Shown: one piece after another, positions 33,668-43,251 of the stretch | Numbering within the stretch: the first letter of the stretch is position 1 | Layout of the letters: every line of letters starts with the position of its first letter | Source: Limnothrix sp. CACIAM 69d | GTDB taxonomy: Bacteria; Cyanobacteriota; Cyanobacteriia; CACIAM-69d | Reading direction: 5' to 3' | Assembly: GCA_001913845.2 (NCBI GenBank) | Contig: MKGP02000007.1 | Span: forward strand, 1-64,000 | Length of the DNA: 64,000 nt | Notes under the pieces: generated by a model | Database searches by the model: none | The model's input: the letters and a program-made list of their open reading frames with translations, nothing else | What the model was told of the DNA's origin: nothing | Position numbers and translations under genes: made by a program

Positions 33668-34155
33668 AAAAGAAAAATTCCAAGGATACCGCTAGCAATT
33701 AGAGCATTACAGACCCCATTCAGGGCTTGTTTCAGCAAAATGAGCTGCACTTGCAAAACGCCCACCTGCAAAACAGCCCCATAAAACAGGGCCACCAACA
33801 ACGATCCCACCACCAGCCAATAAAGACCATCCAGCAACAGCAAGCTTTGGCGATGGCGCTGGCGAACCCACCCCACCAGGGCCGCTTCCACCGTGAAGAT
33901 AATCATGGCGTAGGGATGGCTCCAAAGCACCCAGGTATAGCTCCCGATCGCTGCCCCGGCAAGGCCACCCCAAAAGGGCCCATAGAACCGTGCCGCCAGC
34001 AGAGCGGCCACGCTCCCAAAGATAAAATCAACGCCTAAAAATAACTTTGCTCGGTAGTAGTTACCGAGTAAGCCCAAAATAATTAGCCCAATAAAGCAAA
34101 CAATTTTGAGTCCTTGGGGATGGAACCCCCTTTTTGAAACTGCTATTTTGCCCAT
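33607..34155 (-). CDS. Multi-helix membrane sensor domain, probably the detached N-terminus of the kinase
   Basis: A 182-residue protein with about five hydrophobic helices (LKIVCFIGLIILGLLG, FIFGSVAALLAARFYGPFWGGLAGAAIGSYTW, MIIFTVEAALVGWV, LLLLDGLYWLVVGSLLVALF, LLKQALNGVCNALIASGILGIFLF), like the membrane domains that precede sensor kinases. After LGIFLF the frame leaves homology and ends in 16 odd residues. It overlaps the kinase frame by 61 bases. Inserting one T in the six-T run at 33666-33671 would join LGIFLF to LGQRFPKKF of the kinase. Whether this is a frameshift mutation, a sequence error, slippage, or two real coupled proteins cannot be decided here. Confidence 0.7.
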   Translation of the reverse strand: MGKIAVSKRGFHPQGLKIVCFIGLIILGLLGNYYRAKLFLGVDFIFGSVAALLAARFYGPFWGGLAGAAIGSYTWVLWSHPYAMIIFTVEAALVGWVRQRHRQSLLLLDGLYWLVVGSLLVALFYGAVLQVGVLQVQLILLKQALNGVCNALIASGILGIFLFWDSDFRKNFNRFVGHYGMF

Positions 34156-34374
34156 TGCTTGAGGAAAAATCTTATTTATCTACAGATATAGACTCAACCG
34201 TCACAGATTCCACAGATACAGACCCAATATGAATTTAATTTCATGGAACTGAGTTTGGGTCTCCTGGTGCGACGAACGAGACCGATCGCCCGCTGGGTGG
34301 CCGATCGGGTCGGGGAAGCCCGCTATGATGGAGAGGCTTAGAATTATGAAGTTTTTTTGCTAGAAACGTAATCA

Positions 34375-35865
34375 ATGGCCATTGCACCGAACCAAAACAT
34401 CAGTTCCGGCTCCGACGCGATCGCGCCCCAGGATGCGCCAACGGGGCGATCGTCTGGTCTGCGCTCGGTGATCGTAGAAAAGCTTTTCTTTGGCAACGAG
34501 CCAACCCCGGAACTGATTGCCATTTTGCTGGTGTATCTGGTGCAGGGCATTTTGGGGCTGGCTCGTTTGGCCGTCAGTTTTTTCCTGAAGGATGAGTTGC
34601 ACCTGAGTCCGGCGGAAGTGGCGGCCCTGATGGGGGTTGTGGCCATTCCCTGGATGGTGAAACCGCTGTTTGGGTTCATGTCCGATGGGTTGCCTATTTT
34701 TGGCTACCGGCGGCGACCCTACCTCATTTTGTCGGGCATTGGTGGGGCCTTGGCTTGGGTGGCGATGGCCACGGTGGTGCATACGGGCTGGGCGGCCATG
34801 CTGGCGATCGCCCTCTCTTCCCTGTCCGTGGCCGTCAGTGACGTGATTGCCGATTCCTTGGTGGTGGAACGGGCCCGCAACGAATCCACGGGCACGGCCG
34901 GATCCCTGCAATCCCTTTGTTGGGGGGTGTCGGCGCTGGGGGGCCTGTTGACGGCCTATCTCAGCGGCGTGTTGTTGGAGCAGTTCAGCGCCCAAACAGT
35001 GTTTTGGATGACCTCCATGTTTCCACTGTTGGTTTGTTTTGGGGCCTTTGCGATCCACGAAACCCCCTTAACCGCCCGTCCAGATCTGAGCGTGGTTCAA
35101 CAGCAGGCGCGGGATCTGTGGCAGGCGGTTTCCCAAAAGGCGATTTGGCTGCCCACGTTGTTTCTGTTCCTTTGGCAGGCCACGCCCTCCTCGGACACGG
35201 CGTTTTTCTACTTCACCACCAACGAGTTGCAGTTTCCGCCGGAGTTTTTGGGGCGGGTGCGATTGGTGACCAGTGTGGCGGCCTTGATTGGGGTTTGGGC
35301 ATTCCAGCGATTTTTCAAAACCGTGCCTTTCCGCAGGATTTTCCTCTGGAGCACGTTGGTTTCCACGGCACTGGGAATGACAACGCTGCTGTTGGTGACC
35401 CATGCCAACCGGGCTTTGGGCATTGATGACCGCTGGTTTAGCTTGGGCGATAGCCTGATTTTGACCGTGGCGGGACAAATTACCTTCATGCCGGTGTTGG
35501 TGCTGTCGGCGCGGCTTTGTCCGCCGGGGGTGGAGGCGACGCTGTTTGCGCTGTTGATGTCGGTTTATAACCTGGCGGGGGCGGTATCCAGCGAGTTTGG
35601 GGCCCTGCTGACCCATTGGTTGGGGGTGGATGAAACCCACTTCGATCGCCTGTGGTTATTGGTGACGATCGCCAACTTGTCAACCCTGTTGCCGCTGCCG
35701 TTGGTGGGTTGGTTGCCGCAGGATGATGCGACCGATGGCGATGCCCAACTATCGGAGTTGCCGCCGGAGGTGACAGCCGTGAAACATCGGGAACCAAACC
35801 TGGTGCCAACCTTTGTGCCGGAGATGTCTCCGCAGCCCGATCGGCGTGATCGCTCCAAAACTTAG
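34375..35865 (+). CDS. Folate/biopterin family MFS transporter (BT1/FBT)
   Basis: A 496-residue membrane protein of the folate-biopterin transporter family, a major-facilitator branch found in trypanosomatids, cyanobacteria and plastids. The cyanobacterial member Slr0642 and its plant counterpart transport folates. Visible motifs are the first-helix VYLVQGILGLARLAVSFFLKDEL, the loop PWMVKPLFGFMSDGLPIFGYRRRPY and DVIADSLVVERAR. Twelve hydrophobic helices are followed by a polar tail of about 50 residues. The N-terminal 40 residues are Ser/Ala/Asp-rich. It is divergent from the 5-helix protein and stands alone. Confidence 0.88.
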   Translation: MAIAPNQNISSGSDAIAPQDAPTGRSSGLRSVIVEKLFFGNEPTPELIAILLVYLVQGILGLARLAVSFFLKDELHLSPAEVAALMGVVAIPWMVKPLFGFMSDGLPIFGYRRRPYLILSGIGGALAWVAMATVVHTGWAAMLAIALSSLSVAVSDVIADSLVVERARNESTGTAGSLQSLCWGVSALGGLLTAYLSGVLLEQFSAQTVFWMTSMFPLLVCFGAFAIHETPLTARPDLSVVQQQARDLWQAVSQKAIWLPTLFLFLWQATPSSDTAFFYFTTNELQFPPEFLGRVRLVTSVAALIGVWAFQRFFKTVPFRRIFLWSTLVSTALGMTTLLLVTHANRALGIDDRWFSLGDSLILTVAGQITFMPVLVLSARLCPPGVEATLFALLMSVYNLAGAVSSEFGALLTHWLGVDETHFDRLWLLVTIANLSTLLPLPLVGWLPQDDATDGDAQLSELPPEVTAVKHREPNLVPTFVPEMSPQPDRRDRSKT

Positions 35866-35905
35866 GGGTCAAGCGGGCGATCGACTCCAAGACCCTCACC
35901 CTAAA

Positions 35906-35930
35906 TCCCTCTCCCAAGTCGGGAGAGGGA
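35906..35930. repeat. Hairpin repeat of the CCCTCTCCC/GGGAGAGGG type
   Basis: TCCCTCTCCC (35906-35915) pairs with GGGAGAGGGA (35921-35930) over a five-base loop. With the preceding CCCTCACCCTAAA it matches a dispersed repeat type common in cyanobacterial genomes. It lies 41 bases after the transporter gene and may act as a terminator. Confidence 0.75.
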
Positions 35931-36075
35931 CTTGATCACCAGCCCCGAGATCGCTGTAATGCAGTCGTTCTTGTCCCCCTTCGCCTCCCTCGGGAGAAGC
36001 GGTTGGGAGATGAATGCTTCTAGCAGATTCGCGCAAGCAGTCTATGGAATCATCAAAGCTGTTGGGCAATGGGGA

Positions 36076-36660
36076 CTATCGAGGCGATCGCAAAATCCAC
36101 TGCACCGCATCCAACAGATTATTAGCCACAAAATCCGGCTCAGTGGCATGTTGATAGTTGCCGGCCAATACCTGCTCGCCAAATCCGGTCGTTACCAAAA
36201 TGCCCGTACAACCGGCATTCTTGGCCAGGTCAATATCCGTCGCCTTGTCACCCACCATCACACTGCGCGACAAATCAAGATCCCAATCCCAAGCCGCCGC
36301 CACCAGCATTCCGGTGTTGGGCTTGCGCCAAGTGCTGTAGCGGGTGAACTCAGGATCTTTGCCACCCTCGGGGCCACTCAGATAAGGGCAGTAATAGAGC
36401 GCATCCAGCTTGGCCCCCGCTTCTTCATCCAGTAAGCGACAGAGCCGATCGTGCAGCGCGTCCACATGGGATTGGGGATAGTAACCCCGAGCCGGCCCGG
36501 CCTGGTTGGAAGCCAAGCAGCAAAACCAGCCCGCATCGTTCAGTTGCCGCACCGCTTGGGCCGTACCGGGGATCAGATGCAGATCTTCGAGGCGGTGAAT
36601 GTAGCCCGCCTCTTGATTCAGTACACCATCGCGATCGAGAAATACCGCCGGTCTAGACAC
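36076..36660 (-). CDS. gmhB: HAD-family D-glycero-D-manno-heptose 1,7-bisphosphate 7-phosphatase (GmhB)
   Basis: A 194-residue HAD phosphatase. RPAVFLDRDGVLNQEAGYI is HAD motif I with the nucleophile Asp and the DxD form. SNQAGPARGYY is motif II. CPYLSGPEGGKDPEF is the shortened zinc-loop region, here with a single Cys. KPNTGML and MVGDKATDIDLAKNAGC are motifs III and IV. GmhB acts in ADP-heptose synthesis for lipopolysaccharide core. The start is a GTG (36660) that overlaps the stop of the upstream glycosyltransferase gene, giving translational coupling. The heptose-binding zinc loop is atypical, so the exact sugar substrate is uncertain. Confidence 0.85.
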   Translation of the reverse strand: MSRPAVFLDRDGVLNQEAGYIHRLEDLHLIPGTAQAVRQLNDAGWFCCLASNQAGPARGYYPQSHVDALHDRLCRLLDEEAGAKLDALYYCPYLSGPEGGKDPEFTRYSTWRKPNTGMLVAAAWDWDLDLSRSVMVGDKATDIDLAKNAGCTGILVTTGFGEQVLAGNYQHATEPDFVANNLLDAVQWILRSPR

Positions 36661-37615
36661 CCAACTTCTCCAGAATGGCACTGGGAGGGATATCACTCAT
36701 CCGATCGGTTGGGGACTTGATGGCCACAAAGCGATCGTCACCGGGCGGTAACAGCTTGGCGGGATCGGTGGGGCCAAACAGGGCGATCGTGTAGGTGCCC
36801 AGGGCTACGGAAATATGCATCGGGCCGCTGTCGCCACAGAGCATCACATTCGCCCCCGCCGTGATTGCCGCGAGTTGGCCAATATTATTGGGGGCCACCA
36901 GCTTCAGACTCGGACAGGCCGCCTGCAAGGTGGCCACAAAATCCGTGTCATCGGGCCCCTTGACCAGCACGATCGGGAGTTCCGGCTTGGCCTGTTGCAC
37001 CTTGGTCAGCACCGCCTTCCAGGAGTCCACCGGATAGACCTTATCAAAGCCCTTCAGCTTGGCCATGGCACTGGAACCGCCATGCACTAGCAAATAGCCC
37101 TGACCTTTAATTCCTAAGCGGGCTTGCTCTGTCTCGGCCCAAGCCAATTCCTTTTGGGGCACTTGCAGCGACAGGGCGGGACGAGAATCCGTGATTCCAA
37201 AACCACGCACCAGGTCGTGATAAAGATCGCCCGCATATTGCTCCAGATTCAGGGGCACGGGATCGGTCAAAAACATCTTGCCGCCGGCCGCATAGCCCAC
37301 GCGCTTAGGAATTCCCGTCAGCCACAGCAGCAGCCCCACGGCCCACCGTCGCCCTAACGACAGCACCGCGTCATATTCCCGATCGCGGATGGTGCCCAGC
37401 AGGTTGCCCCAGTCGGCGGGACTGTTGCGATCTTTGAAGTCAAAGGCGATCGTGTCGCGCACCGAAGCACAGACTTGGTAGGCCGCAACCGATCGCGGCT
37501 CCACCACCACGTCAATCTGTGCCTTGGGGTAGGTCTGCTTCAGTTGGGTCAGGGCGGGGAAAAATAAGATCTGGTCGCCAATGCCACCAGGTACGAGGGC
37601 GAGGATCTGCATCAT
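36653..37615 (-). CDS. Family 9 glycosyltransferase (ADP-heptose:LPS heptosyltransferase-like)
   Basis: The 320-residue protein of GT9, GT-B fold, starts MMQILALVPGGIGDQILFFPALTQLKQTYP, the family N-terminus with the GGIGD acceptor/catalytic segment. It continues with YLLVHGGSSAMAKLKGFDKVYP and the nucleotide-sugar site CGDSGPMHISVALGTYTIALFGPTDPAKLLPPGDD. It probably adds a heptose-like sugar to an outer membrane glycolipid, consistent with its coupling to gmhB. The frame extends 55 codons upstream into the palindromic repeat (peptide GKGLKPLV), which is clearly not part of the gene. Confidence 0.88.
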   Translation of the reverse strand: MMQILALVPGGIGDQILFFPALTQLKQTYPKAQIDVVVEPRSVAAYQVCASVRDTIAFDFKDRNSPADWGNLLGTIRDREYDAVLSLGRRWAVGLLLWLTGIPKRVGYAAGGKMFLTDPVPLNLEQYAGDLYHDLVRGFGITDSRPALSLQVPQKELAWAETEQARLGIKGQGYLLVHGGSSAMAKLKGFDKVYPVDSWKAVLTKVQQAKPELPIVLVKGPDDTDFVATLQAACPSLKLVAPNNIGQLAAITAGANVMLCGDSGPMHISVALGTYTIALFGPTDPAKLLPPGDDRFVAIKSPTDRMSDIPPSAILEKLGV

Positions 37616-37743
37616 AAAACTCGCGGGGTTGCCAAGTAGCGGCGGTAAAACAATATCGAAATCCGTGAAATGAAGCCTTGGGGGGTCGTCATTTCTTGCA
37701 GTGAGGCTGAAACGGTTGGTTTTCCGTGCCTCAACCGTCGTCA

Positions 37744-37763
37744 CAAGGGGCTTAAGCCCCTTG
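37744..37763. repeat. Palindromic repeat family A, copy 5
   Basis: Perfect CAAGGGGCTTAAGCCCCTTG. The left flank (TCGTCATTT, GAGGCTGAAACG, GGTTTTCCGTGCC, GTCGTCA) resembles that of copy 4. Confidence 0.9.
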
Positions 37764-38019
37764 CCCCTGCGATCTATCAACGGTAGATCAGGGACTCAGG
37801 CGAAATGGCGATCATCCCTACATTACCGGTTGCGGGCAATGGCGCTTCGACCCGCGAGGACTTCGCAGGCGAATCCAAATCGCTACGGTAATGAATCGCT
37901 CTCAATTTTAAGAGGATCTGCTCTGGGGTCAACTCGATCGCCCAAATCCACTCCAGGGTTTAGGGAGTATCGTCAAATCGCCTGAAACCCTGATTCCACC
38001 GTTAGCAACTCGTGGGCGG

Positions 38020-38039
38020 CAAGGGGCTTAAGCCCCTTG
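38020..38039. repeat. Palindromic repeat family A, copy 6
   Basis: Perfect CAAGGGGCTTAAGCCCCTTG. The left flank has CTGAAACCCTGATTCCAC (37982-37999) and the right flank TTACGACGATT, shared with copy 7 near 52.2 kb. Confidence 0.9.
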
Positions 38040-38231
38040 TTACGACGATTGGGGCATGGAAAATCAACCATTTCAGCTTGCGCCCAACTAATGATGACAG
38101 CCCCTAGGGCCGCCCATCCACAGCCTTGCGAATTCCAGAGAAAGTCGATTGAATCTTGATCGGGCGATTTGCCCAATCACGATTTTGGCCAATCACAGTT
38201 CAGTCACAACATTATTTTTAGGAAACCGATT

Positions 38232-38915
38232 TTGTATCTCCTAATTCCGGCGGCCGGCTCCGGCAAGCGAATGGGCGCGGATCGCAACAAACTCCTGATC
38301 GATTTGGCGGGCGAAACGATTTTTGCTTGGACGCTGAAGGCCGCCCAGGCCAGCCCGTCGATCGCCTGGATTGGGATCATGTGTCAGCCGATCGACCGGC
38401 CCGAGTTTGAAGCGATCGCCCAGGGCCTGCGCCTGACCAAACCCGTGGTGTTCATCCAGGGCGGCGACACCCGCCAAGCCTCGGTCTACAACGGCTTGCA
38501 AGCCTTGCCCCCGGAAGCTGATCGCGTTTTGATCCACGACGGGGCCCGCTGCTTGGCCACGCCAGAACTGTTCGATCGCTGCACCGCTGAGCTGGCCACC
38601 TGTCCGGGATTGATCGCCGCGATCCCCGTCAAGGACACGATTAAGCAGGTGGACGCGAACCAAATCGTTAGCAACACGCCCGATCGCGCCACCCTCTGGG
38701 CCGCCCAAACGCCCCAAGGTTTTGAAGTGGCTACCCTCAAGGCCTGCCATGATCGGGGCTTGGCCGAAAACTGGGAAGTCACCGACGATGCGGCCCTGTT
38801 TGAGCGCTGCGGCCTGCCGGTGAAAATTGTGATGGGCGAAGAAACCAACCTGAAAGTCACCACGCCCCAGGACTTGGCGATCGCGGAATTTATCCTCCGC
38901 CAGCGCCAACCCTAG
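38232..38915 (+). CDS. ispD: 2-C-methyl-D-erythritol 4-phosphate cytidylyltransferase IspD
   Basis: IspD couples MEP to CTP in the non-mevalonate isoprenoid pathway that feeds chlorophyll phytyl tails and carotenoids. The 227-residue protein has the CTP-binding loop IPAAGSGKRMGADRNKLL, GGDTRQASVYNGL, VLIHDGARCL and TPQGFEVATL. The best start is TTG at 38232, giving MYLLIPAAG as in other cyanobacteria, with AGGA nine bases upstream. An ATG 21 codons higher would add a peptide without homology. The TTG start suggests low translation. Confidence 0.93.
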   Translation: MYLLIPAAGSGKRMGADRNKLLIDLAGETIFAWTLKAAQASPSIAWIGIMCQPIDRPEFEAIAQGLRLTKPVVFIQGGDTRQASVYNGLQALPPEADRVLIHDGARCLATPELFDRCTAELATCPGLIAAIPVKDTIKQVDANQIVSNTPDRATLWAAQTPQGFEVATLKACHDRGLAENWEVTDDAALFERCGLPVKIVMGEETNLKVTTPQDLAIAEFILRQRQP

Positions 38916-39028
38916 CCTTTCCCCCACAGCCCAACGCCGCAATCGCCAAAGCGGGCGCTACCATAGCGATCGCAGCCCCTACGATAGTCGTCAAGACCCT
39001 TGTTGGAGCGGCTTTCAGTTGATTCGGA

Positions 39029-39319
39029 GTGGTGAATATCTTGTCTAGCAATAACCCACCGGCTAAATCCGAACGCTCCGGCGTGCCGGCCAGCGACCAA
39101 GTGGTCAGCGATATTTTGCGACTGGGCGATCGGGGTAACCTCGTGCAGGTCATCCAGCATGAATTAAACATGCGTGGTTTTGACGCGGGACAACCGGACG
39201 GTATGTTTGGCCCCCAAACCGAAATTGCCGTCAAACAGGCCCAATCGGCCTACGGTCTCACGCCCGATGGCATCGTTGGGGCAGACACCTGGGAGCGTTT
39301 GGGCTTCACGTTCCGCTAG
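39029..39319 (+). CDS. Small peptidoglycan-binding-domain protein
   Basis: The frame starts with GTG-type codons and gives about 96 residues. Residues 27-93 form a PG_binding_1 domain: LRLGDRGNLVQVIQHELNMRGF, DAGQPDGMFGPQTEIAVKQAQSAYGL, then TPDGIVGADTWERLGF. This three-helix domain binds peptidoglycan and is often attached to cell-wall hydrolases, but here no catalytic domain or signal peptide is present. The N-terminal 25 residues are Ser/Pro-rich. It might work as a stand-alone wall-binding or adaptor module, or be exported by an unrecognised route. Confidence 0.8.
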   Translation: MVNILSSNNPPAKSERSGVPASDQVVSDILRLGDRGNLVQVIQHELNMRGFDAGQPDGMFGPQTEIAVKQAQSAYGLTPDGIVGADTWERLGFTFR

Positions 39320-39360
39320 ATCGCCGCGAGCACGCTTCACCCCAGAACCCACCAACCAAA

Positions 39361-39395
39361 AACCGACGCGGGGCCCGGCAGCCCCCCATCGGTTA
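39361..39395. terminator. Hairpin after the peptidoglycan-binding gene
   Basis: AACCGA pairs with TCGGTT around an inner GGGGC/GCCCC stem. It lacks a T-run, so termination is plausible rather than shown. Confidence 0.45.
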
Positions 39396-39464
39396 ACTCA
39401 AAACGGCACTACAGTCCACCGTTGGCAATTCAGGCGCAAAATCTGATCATTACTCGCCACTGAT

Positions 39465-39498
39465 CACCAGGGAGGAGCTAGGGTGCCCCTCTCTGGTG
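39465..39498. terminator. Hairpin at the 3' side of glnB
   Basis: CACCAGGGAGG pairs with CCTCTCTGGTG (10 of 11 bases) between the convergent genes, ending 13 bases from the glnB stop. It probably ends the glnB transcript. Confidence 0.55.
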
Positions 39499-39511
39499 CG
39501 GCGACGTTGCC

Positions 39512-40628
<1,117 letters not shown>

Positions 40629-42428
40629 ATGGGATTGGTATCTATTCGTAGGGGCGGCTTTGCCTCACCATCGATCGCGCCCGATCGCACCCAAACCTTC
40701 CGTGCCCTGGTTTTGATGACTTTGGTAACGGCGTTGATCGGATCCTTGGCGTTTCGCCTCAGTCGCTTGCAACTGGTGGAGGGGGCTGTGCAGCGCCAGG
40801 CCGCAGAGCGGAACCGACTGCGGGGGTTGCCCTTGGTTCCCGATCGGGGGGCCCTGTTCGATCGCAAGGGCCAGGTGCTCGCTCGGAGTCGCTTAATTCG
40901 CAGCGTGTATCTGTCGCCCCAGCGCCACAGCCCGGCCGAGTGGCAACGGATCCTGAAGCCGATGGAAAGCATTTTCGATCGCCCCGTTGCGGCCATTGCC
41001 GAACAGATTGCCACTCAGCGTCAGCAGGGCCGGGGCGATATGCCCATTCGGGTGGCCCGGGATCTGACCCCTGAAGGATTTGTCCGGCTGGCAGAACTGG
41101 ATCCGGGAGCAGGCATCCTCGCCGTGCGCGTGGAAGCCGAGCGGGACTATCCCCACGGTTCCACCGCCGCCCACGTGATTGGCTATTTGGGGGAAGCGAA
41201 TCCCGAGGATATTAAAAACAACCCCGATTTACCCATGGGAGCCACCGTGGGCAAGGCGGGCATTGAACGATTGGCAGAATCGACCCTGCGGGGCACTTGG
41301 GGCTACGACTGGATTGAAGCGGATGCCAAGGGCCGCCTCCTGCGGCCGGCGGGCCAACGGCCCCCAAAACCGGGTCAGCCCCTTCGGTTAACGCTAGATT
41401 TGGCCGTGCAACAGGCGGCGGAACGGGGACTTCAGGGCCGGCGCGGCGCAGTGGTAGCCATGGATCCCCGCACGGGGGCTATTTTGGCCATGGCCAGCAG
41501 CCCCACGTTCGACTCCAATTGGTTTACCCAGCGAATTACCAAAAACCAGTGGGCCCAACTCCAAGACCCCAGCCGCCCCCTGTTGAATCGGGCCCTCCAG
41601 GGCTATCCCCCGGCCAGCACGTTCAAGATTGTGACTTCGGTGGCGGCGATCGAGTCGGGAGCCTATAGCCCAAACGCCATGGTGGGCACTGCCGGGGCCC
41701 TGTCCCTGGGGGGGACGGTGTTTCGGGAGCATGGGGGCGGCGGCTACGGCACGATCGGTTTTGCCAGGGCCCTCGAGGTCAGTAGCAATACTTTCTACTA
41801 CCAGGTGGGAATGAAGACGGGCCCCGAGGCGATCGCCCAATGGGGCCAGGCTTTGGGCATTGGTCAGCCGCTGAAGTTGGGGCTGTTGGGCAGTCGTGGC
41901 ATGTTGCCCACACCGGCTACGAAACAGACTTTGTACCGTCAACCCTGGTACTTGGGCGATACGGTCAGTATGTCGATCGGCCAAGGATTGGTGCTAACCA
42001 CGCCCCTGGAACTGGCCACGGTCGTTTCCGCGATCGCCAATGGAGGAAAGCGCGTGGTTCCCCACCTGTTGGCTAACCAAACCAGCCAATCGGACTTTCA
42101 ACCCCAGTCGATCGGCCTGAAACCCGAAACCCTCAACGTGGTGCGCCAAGGACTCAATGCCGTGGTGCGTCAGGGAACCGCTAAAGTGCTCAACGATCCC
42201 AGTCTGCCCCCTAGCGCTGGCAAAACGGGAACCGCCGAAGTGCCCAGCGGCCCTAATAACGCGATGTATGTGGGCTATGCCCCGGTGGATCAACCGCAAA
42301 TTGCCCTGGCGGTGGCCGTGGAAAATGCTGGCTATGGGGGAGCTGTGGCGGCCCCGATCGCGAAGGAAGTATTCAAGGCTTACTTTGGCCCAACACCGCC
42401 CGCCTCTAATCCGCCCGCGAATCCGTAG
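40629..42428 (+). CDS. mrdA: Penicillin-binding protein 2 (MrdA), first copy
   Basis: A 599-residue class B transpeptidase that crosslinks septal or lateral-wall peptidoglycan, partner of RodA-type glycosyltransferases. There is one N-terminal membrane helix (ALVLMTLVTALIGSLAFRL, about residues 26-44). The PBP dimerisation region carries RGALFDRKGQVLA. The transpeptidase domain has the active-site Ser330 in YPPASTFKIV, the second motif SSN at 385-387, and KTGT at 532-535. All three motifs are canonical. A second mrdA-like gene lies 820 bases downstream in the same direction. Confidence 0.93.
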   Translation: MGLVSIRRGGFASPSIAPDRTQTFRALVLMTLVTALIGSLAFRLSRLQLVEGAVQRQAAERNRLRGLPLVPDRGALFDRKGQVLARSRLIRSVYLSPQRHSPAEWQRILKPMESIFDRPVAAIAEQIATQRQQGRGDMPIRVARDLTPEGFVRLAELDPGAGILAVRVEAERDYPHGSTAAHVIGYLGEANPEDIKNNPDLPMGATVGKAGIERLAESTLRGTWGYDWIEADAKGRLLRPAGQRPPKPGQPLRLTLDLAVQQAAERGLQGRRGAVVAMDPRTGAILAMASSPTFDSNWFTQRITKNQWAQLQDPSRPLLNRALQGYPPASTFKIVTSVAAIESGAYSPNAMVGTAGALSLGGTVFREHGGGGYGTIGFARALEVSSNTFYYQVGMKTGPEAIAQWGQALGIGQPLKLGLLGSRGMLPTPATKQTLYRQPWYLGDTVSMSIGQGLVLTTPLELATVVSAIANGGKRVVPHLLANQTSQSDFQPQSIGLKPETLNVVRQGLNAVVRQGTAKVLNDPSLPPSAGKTGTAEVPSGPNNAMYVGYAPVDQPQIALAVAVENAGYGGAVAAPIAKEVFKAYFGPTPPASNPPANP

Positions 42429-42613
42429 CAGATTCGCCAAGGATTCAGATTCGCAAAAATCCACGAAAAACCTGCTAAAAGCCCATCAAGACCACTCCCG
42501 CGAGCGGATCCTTCAAGGCCATCTGTAGTAGTCCCTGGCAAGGCCATCTGTAATCCCTAATCCCTGGATCTCAGAACAGTTAAGAGCAGGTCAATCTCAG
42601 CAACTCAGCAACG

Positions 42614-42650
42614 ATTTAGGGGCGATCGACTCGTGCGATCGCTCCTAAAT
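42614..42650. terminator. Strong hairpin after the first PBP2 gene
   Basis: ATTTAGGGGCGATCG pairs with the segment 42636-42650 over 15 bp with one G-U pair and a seven-base loop; the stem contains a HIP1-type GCGATCG core. There is no T-run, so it may also be a processing or stabilising structure. Confidence 0.55.
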
Positions 42651-42703
42651 TCATTGATTCACATCAATTCAGAAGGCTCATGAGGCTCAAGGCAGTCAGT
42701 TGC

Positions 42704-42788
42704 TCAAGATTTTGAGCCTAATGTCATCAAATCATCAGAATCCTGGGTTCAAGATTTTGAGCCTAATGTCATCAAATCATCAGAATCC
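42704..42788. repeat. 40-bp direct duplication
   Basis: TCAAGATTTTGAGCCTAATG and the following 20 bases occur identically at 42704-42743 and 42749-42788, five bases apart. Each copy contains the palindrome CTCAAGATTTTGAG-like core. Confidence 0.9.
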
Positions 42789-43251
42789 CTAATCAGCCTT
42801 GCGCCCCAAGCCACAAAACAGCGTGCCATCAGGTCTTTGCGGAACCCGATCGCTCCAAATGCCCAAAACTGGTTTGGTCACCCTCAGAATTTCCGGTAAA
42901 GTATTGGGCGACGGCCGATTGGGCAGGGGTGACAAACAGAAACCCCCATCAATGGGTCACTTAAGCGCCCGCCGCCCATCAACCAACCCCCGATCGAACC
43001 CCCAAAAGCCTAATTCTTGGGATTCCAAGGGTTGCCGTGTTCCTGGTTTTGTTTTCCCCGTCCCGTTGCTTCTTCCCTGTGCGATCGCCCCGAGCCATTG
43101 ACCCCGAGCCTATGCGTTGATGCTCAGAGCTAGACCAGTTAGCCCATGACCTGCACCTGTTGGTTCGATCGCTAACTGCTCTTGCGCTTGCTGATTGTTG
43201 TTCGCTTGGGATTTTTCCCCTTGCTCCCTCTTTCCATCGGCCGATCATCCT

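Larger units (their letters stand above)
37616..38231. other. Repeat-bearing gap between the glycosyltransferase and ispD
   Basis: About 615 bases with no supportable gene. It carries two different palindromic family A units, at 37.68-37.77 and 37.98-38.07 kb, in a divergent promoter region. Short frames here translate the repeats only. Confidence 0.7.
42429..43251. other. Gene-free region between the two PBP2 genes
   Basis: About 820 bases without a supportable gene. It contains a strong 15-bp hairpin (42614-42650) and a duplicated 40-bp block (42704-42788). The remainder, to the second PBP2 start, has scattered HIP1 sites and no other structure I could identify. Confidence 0.6.
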
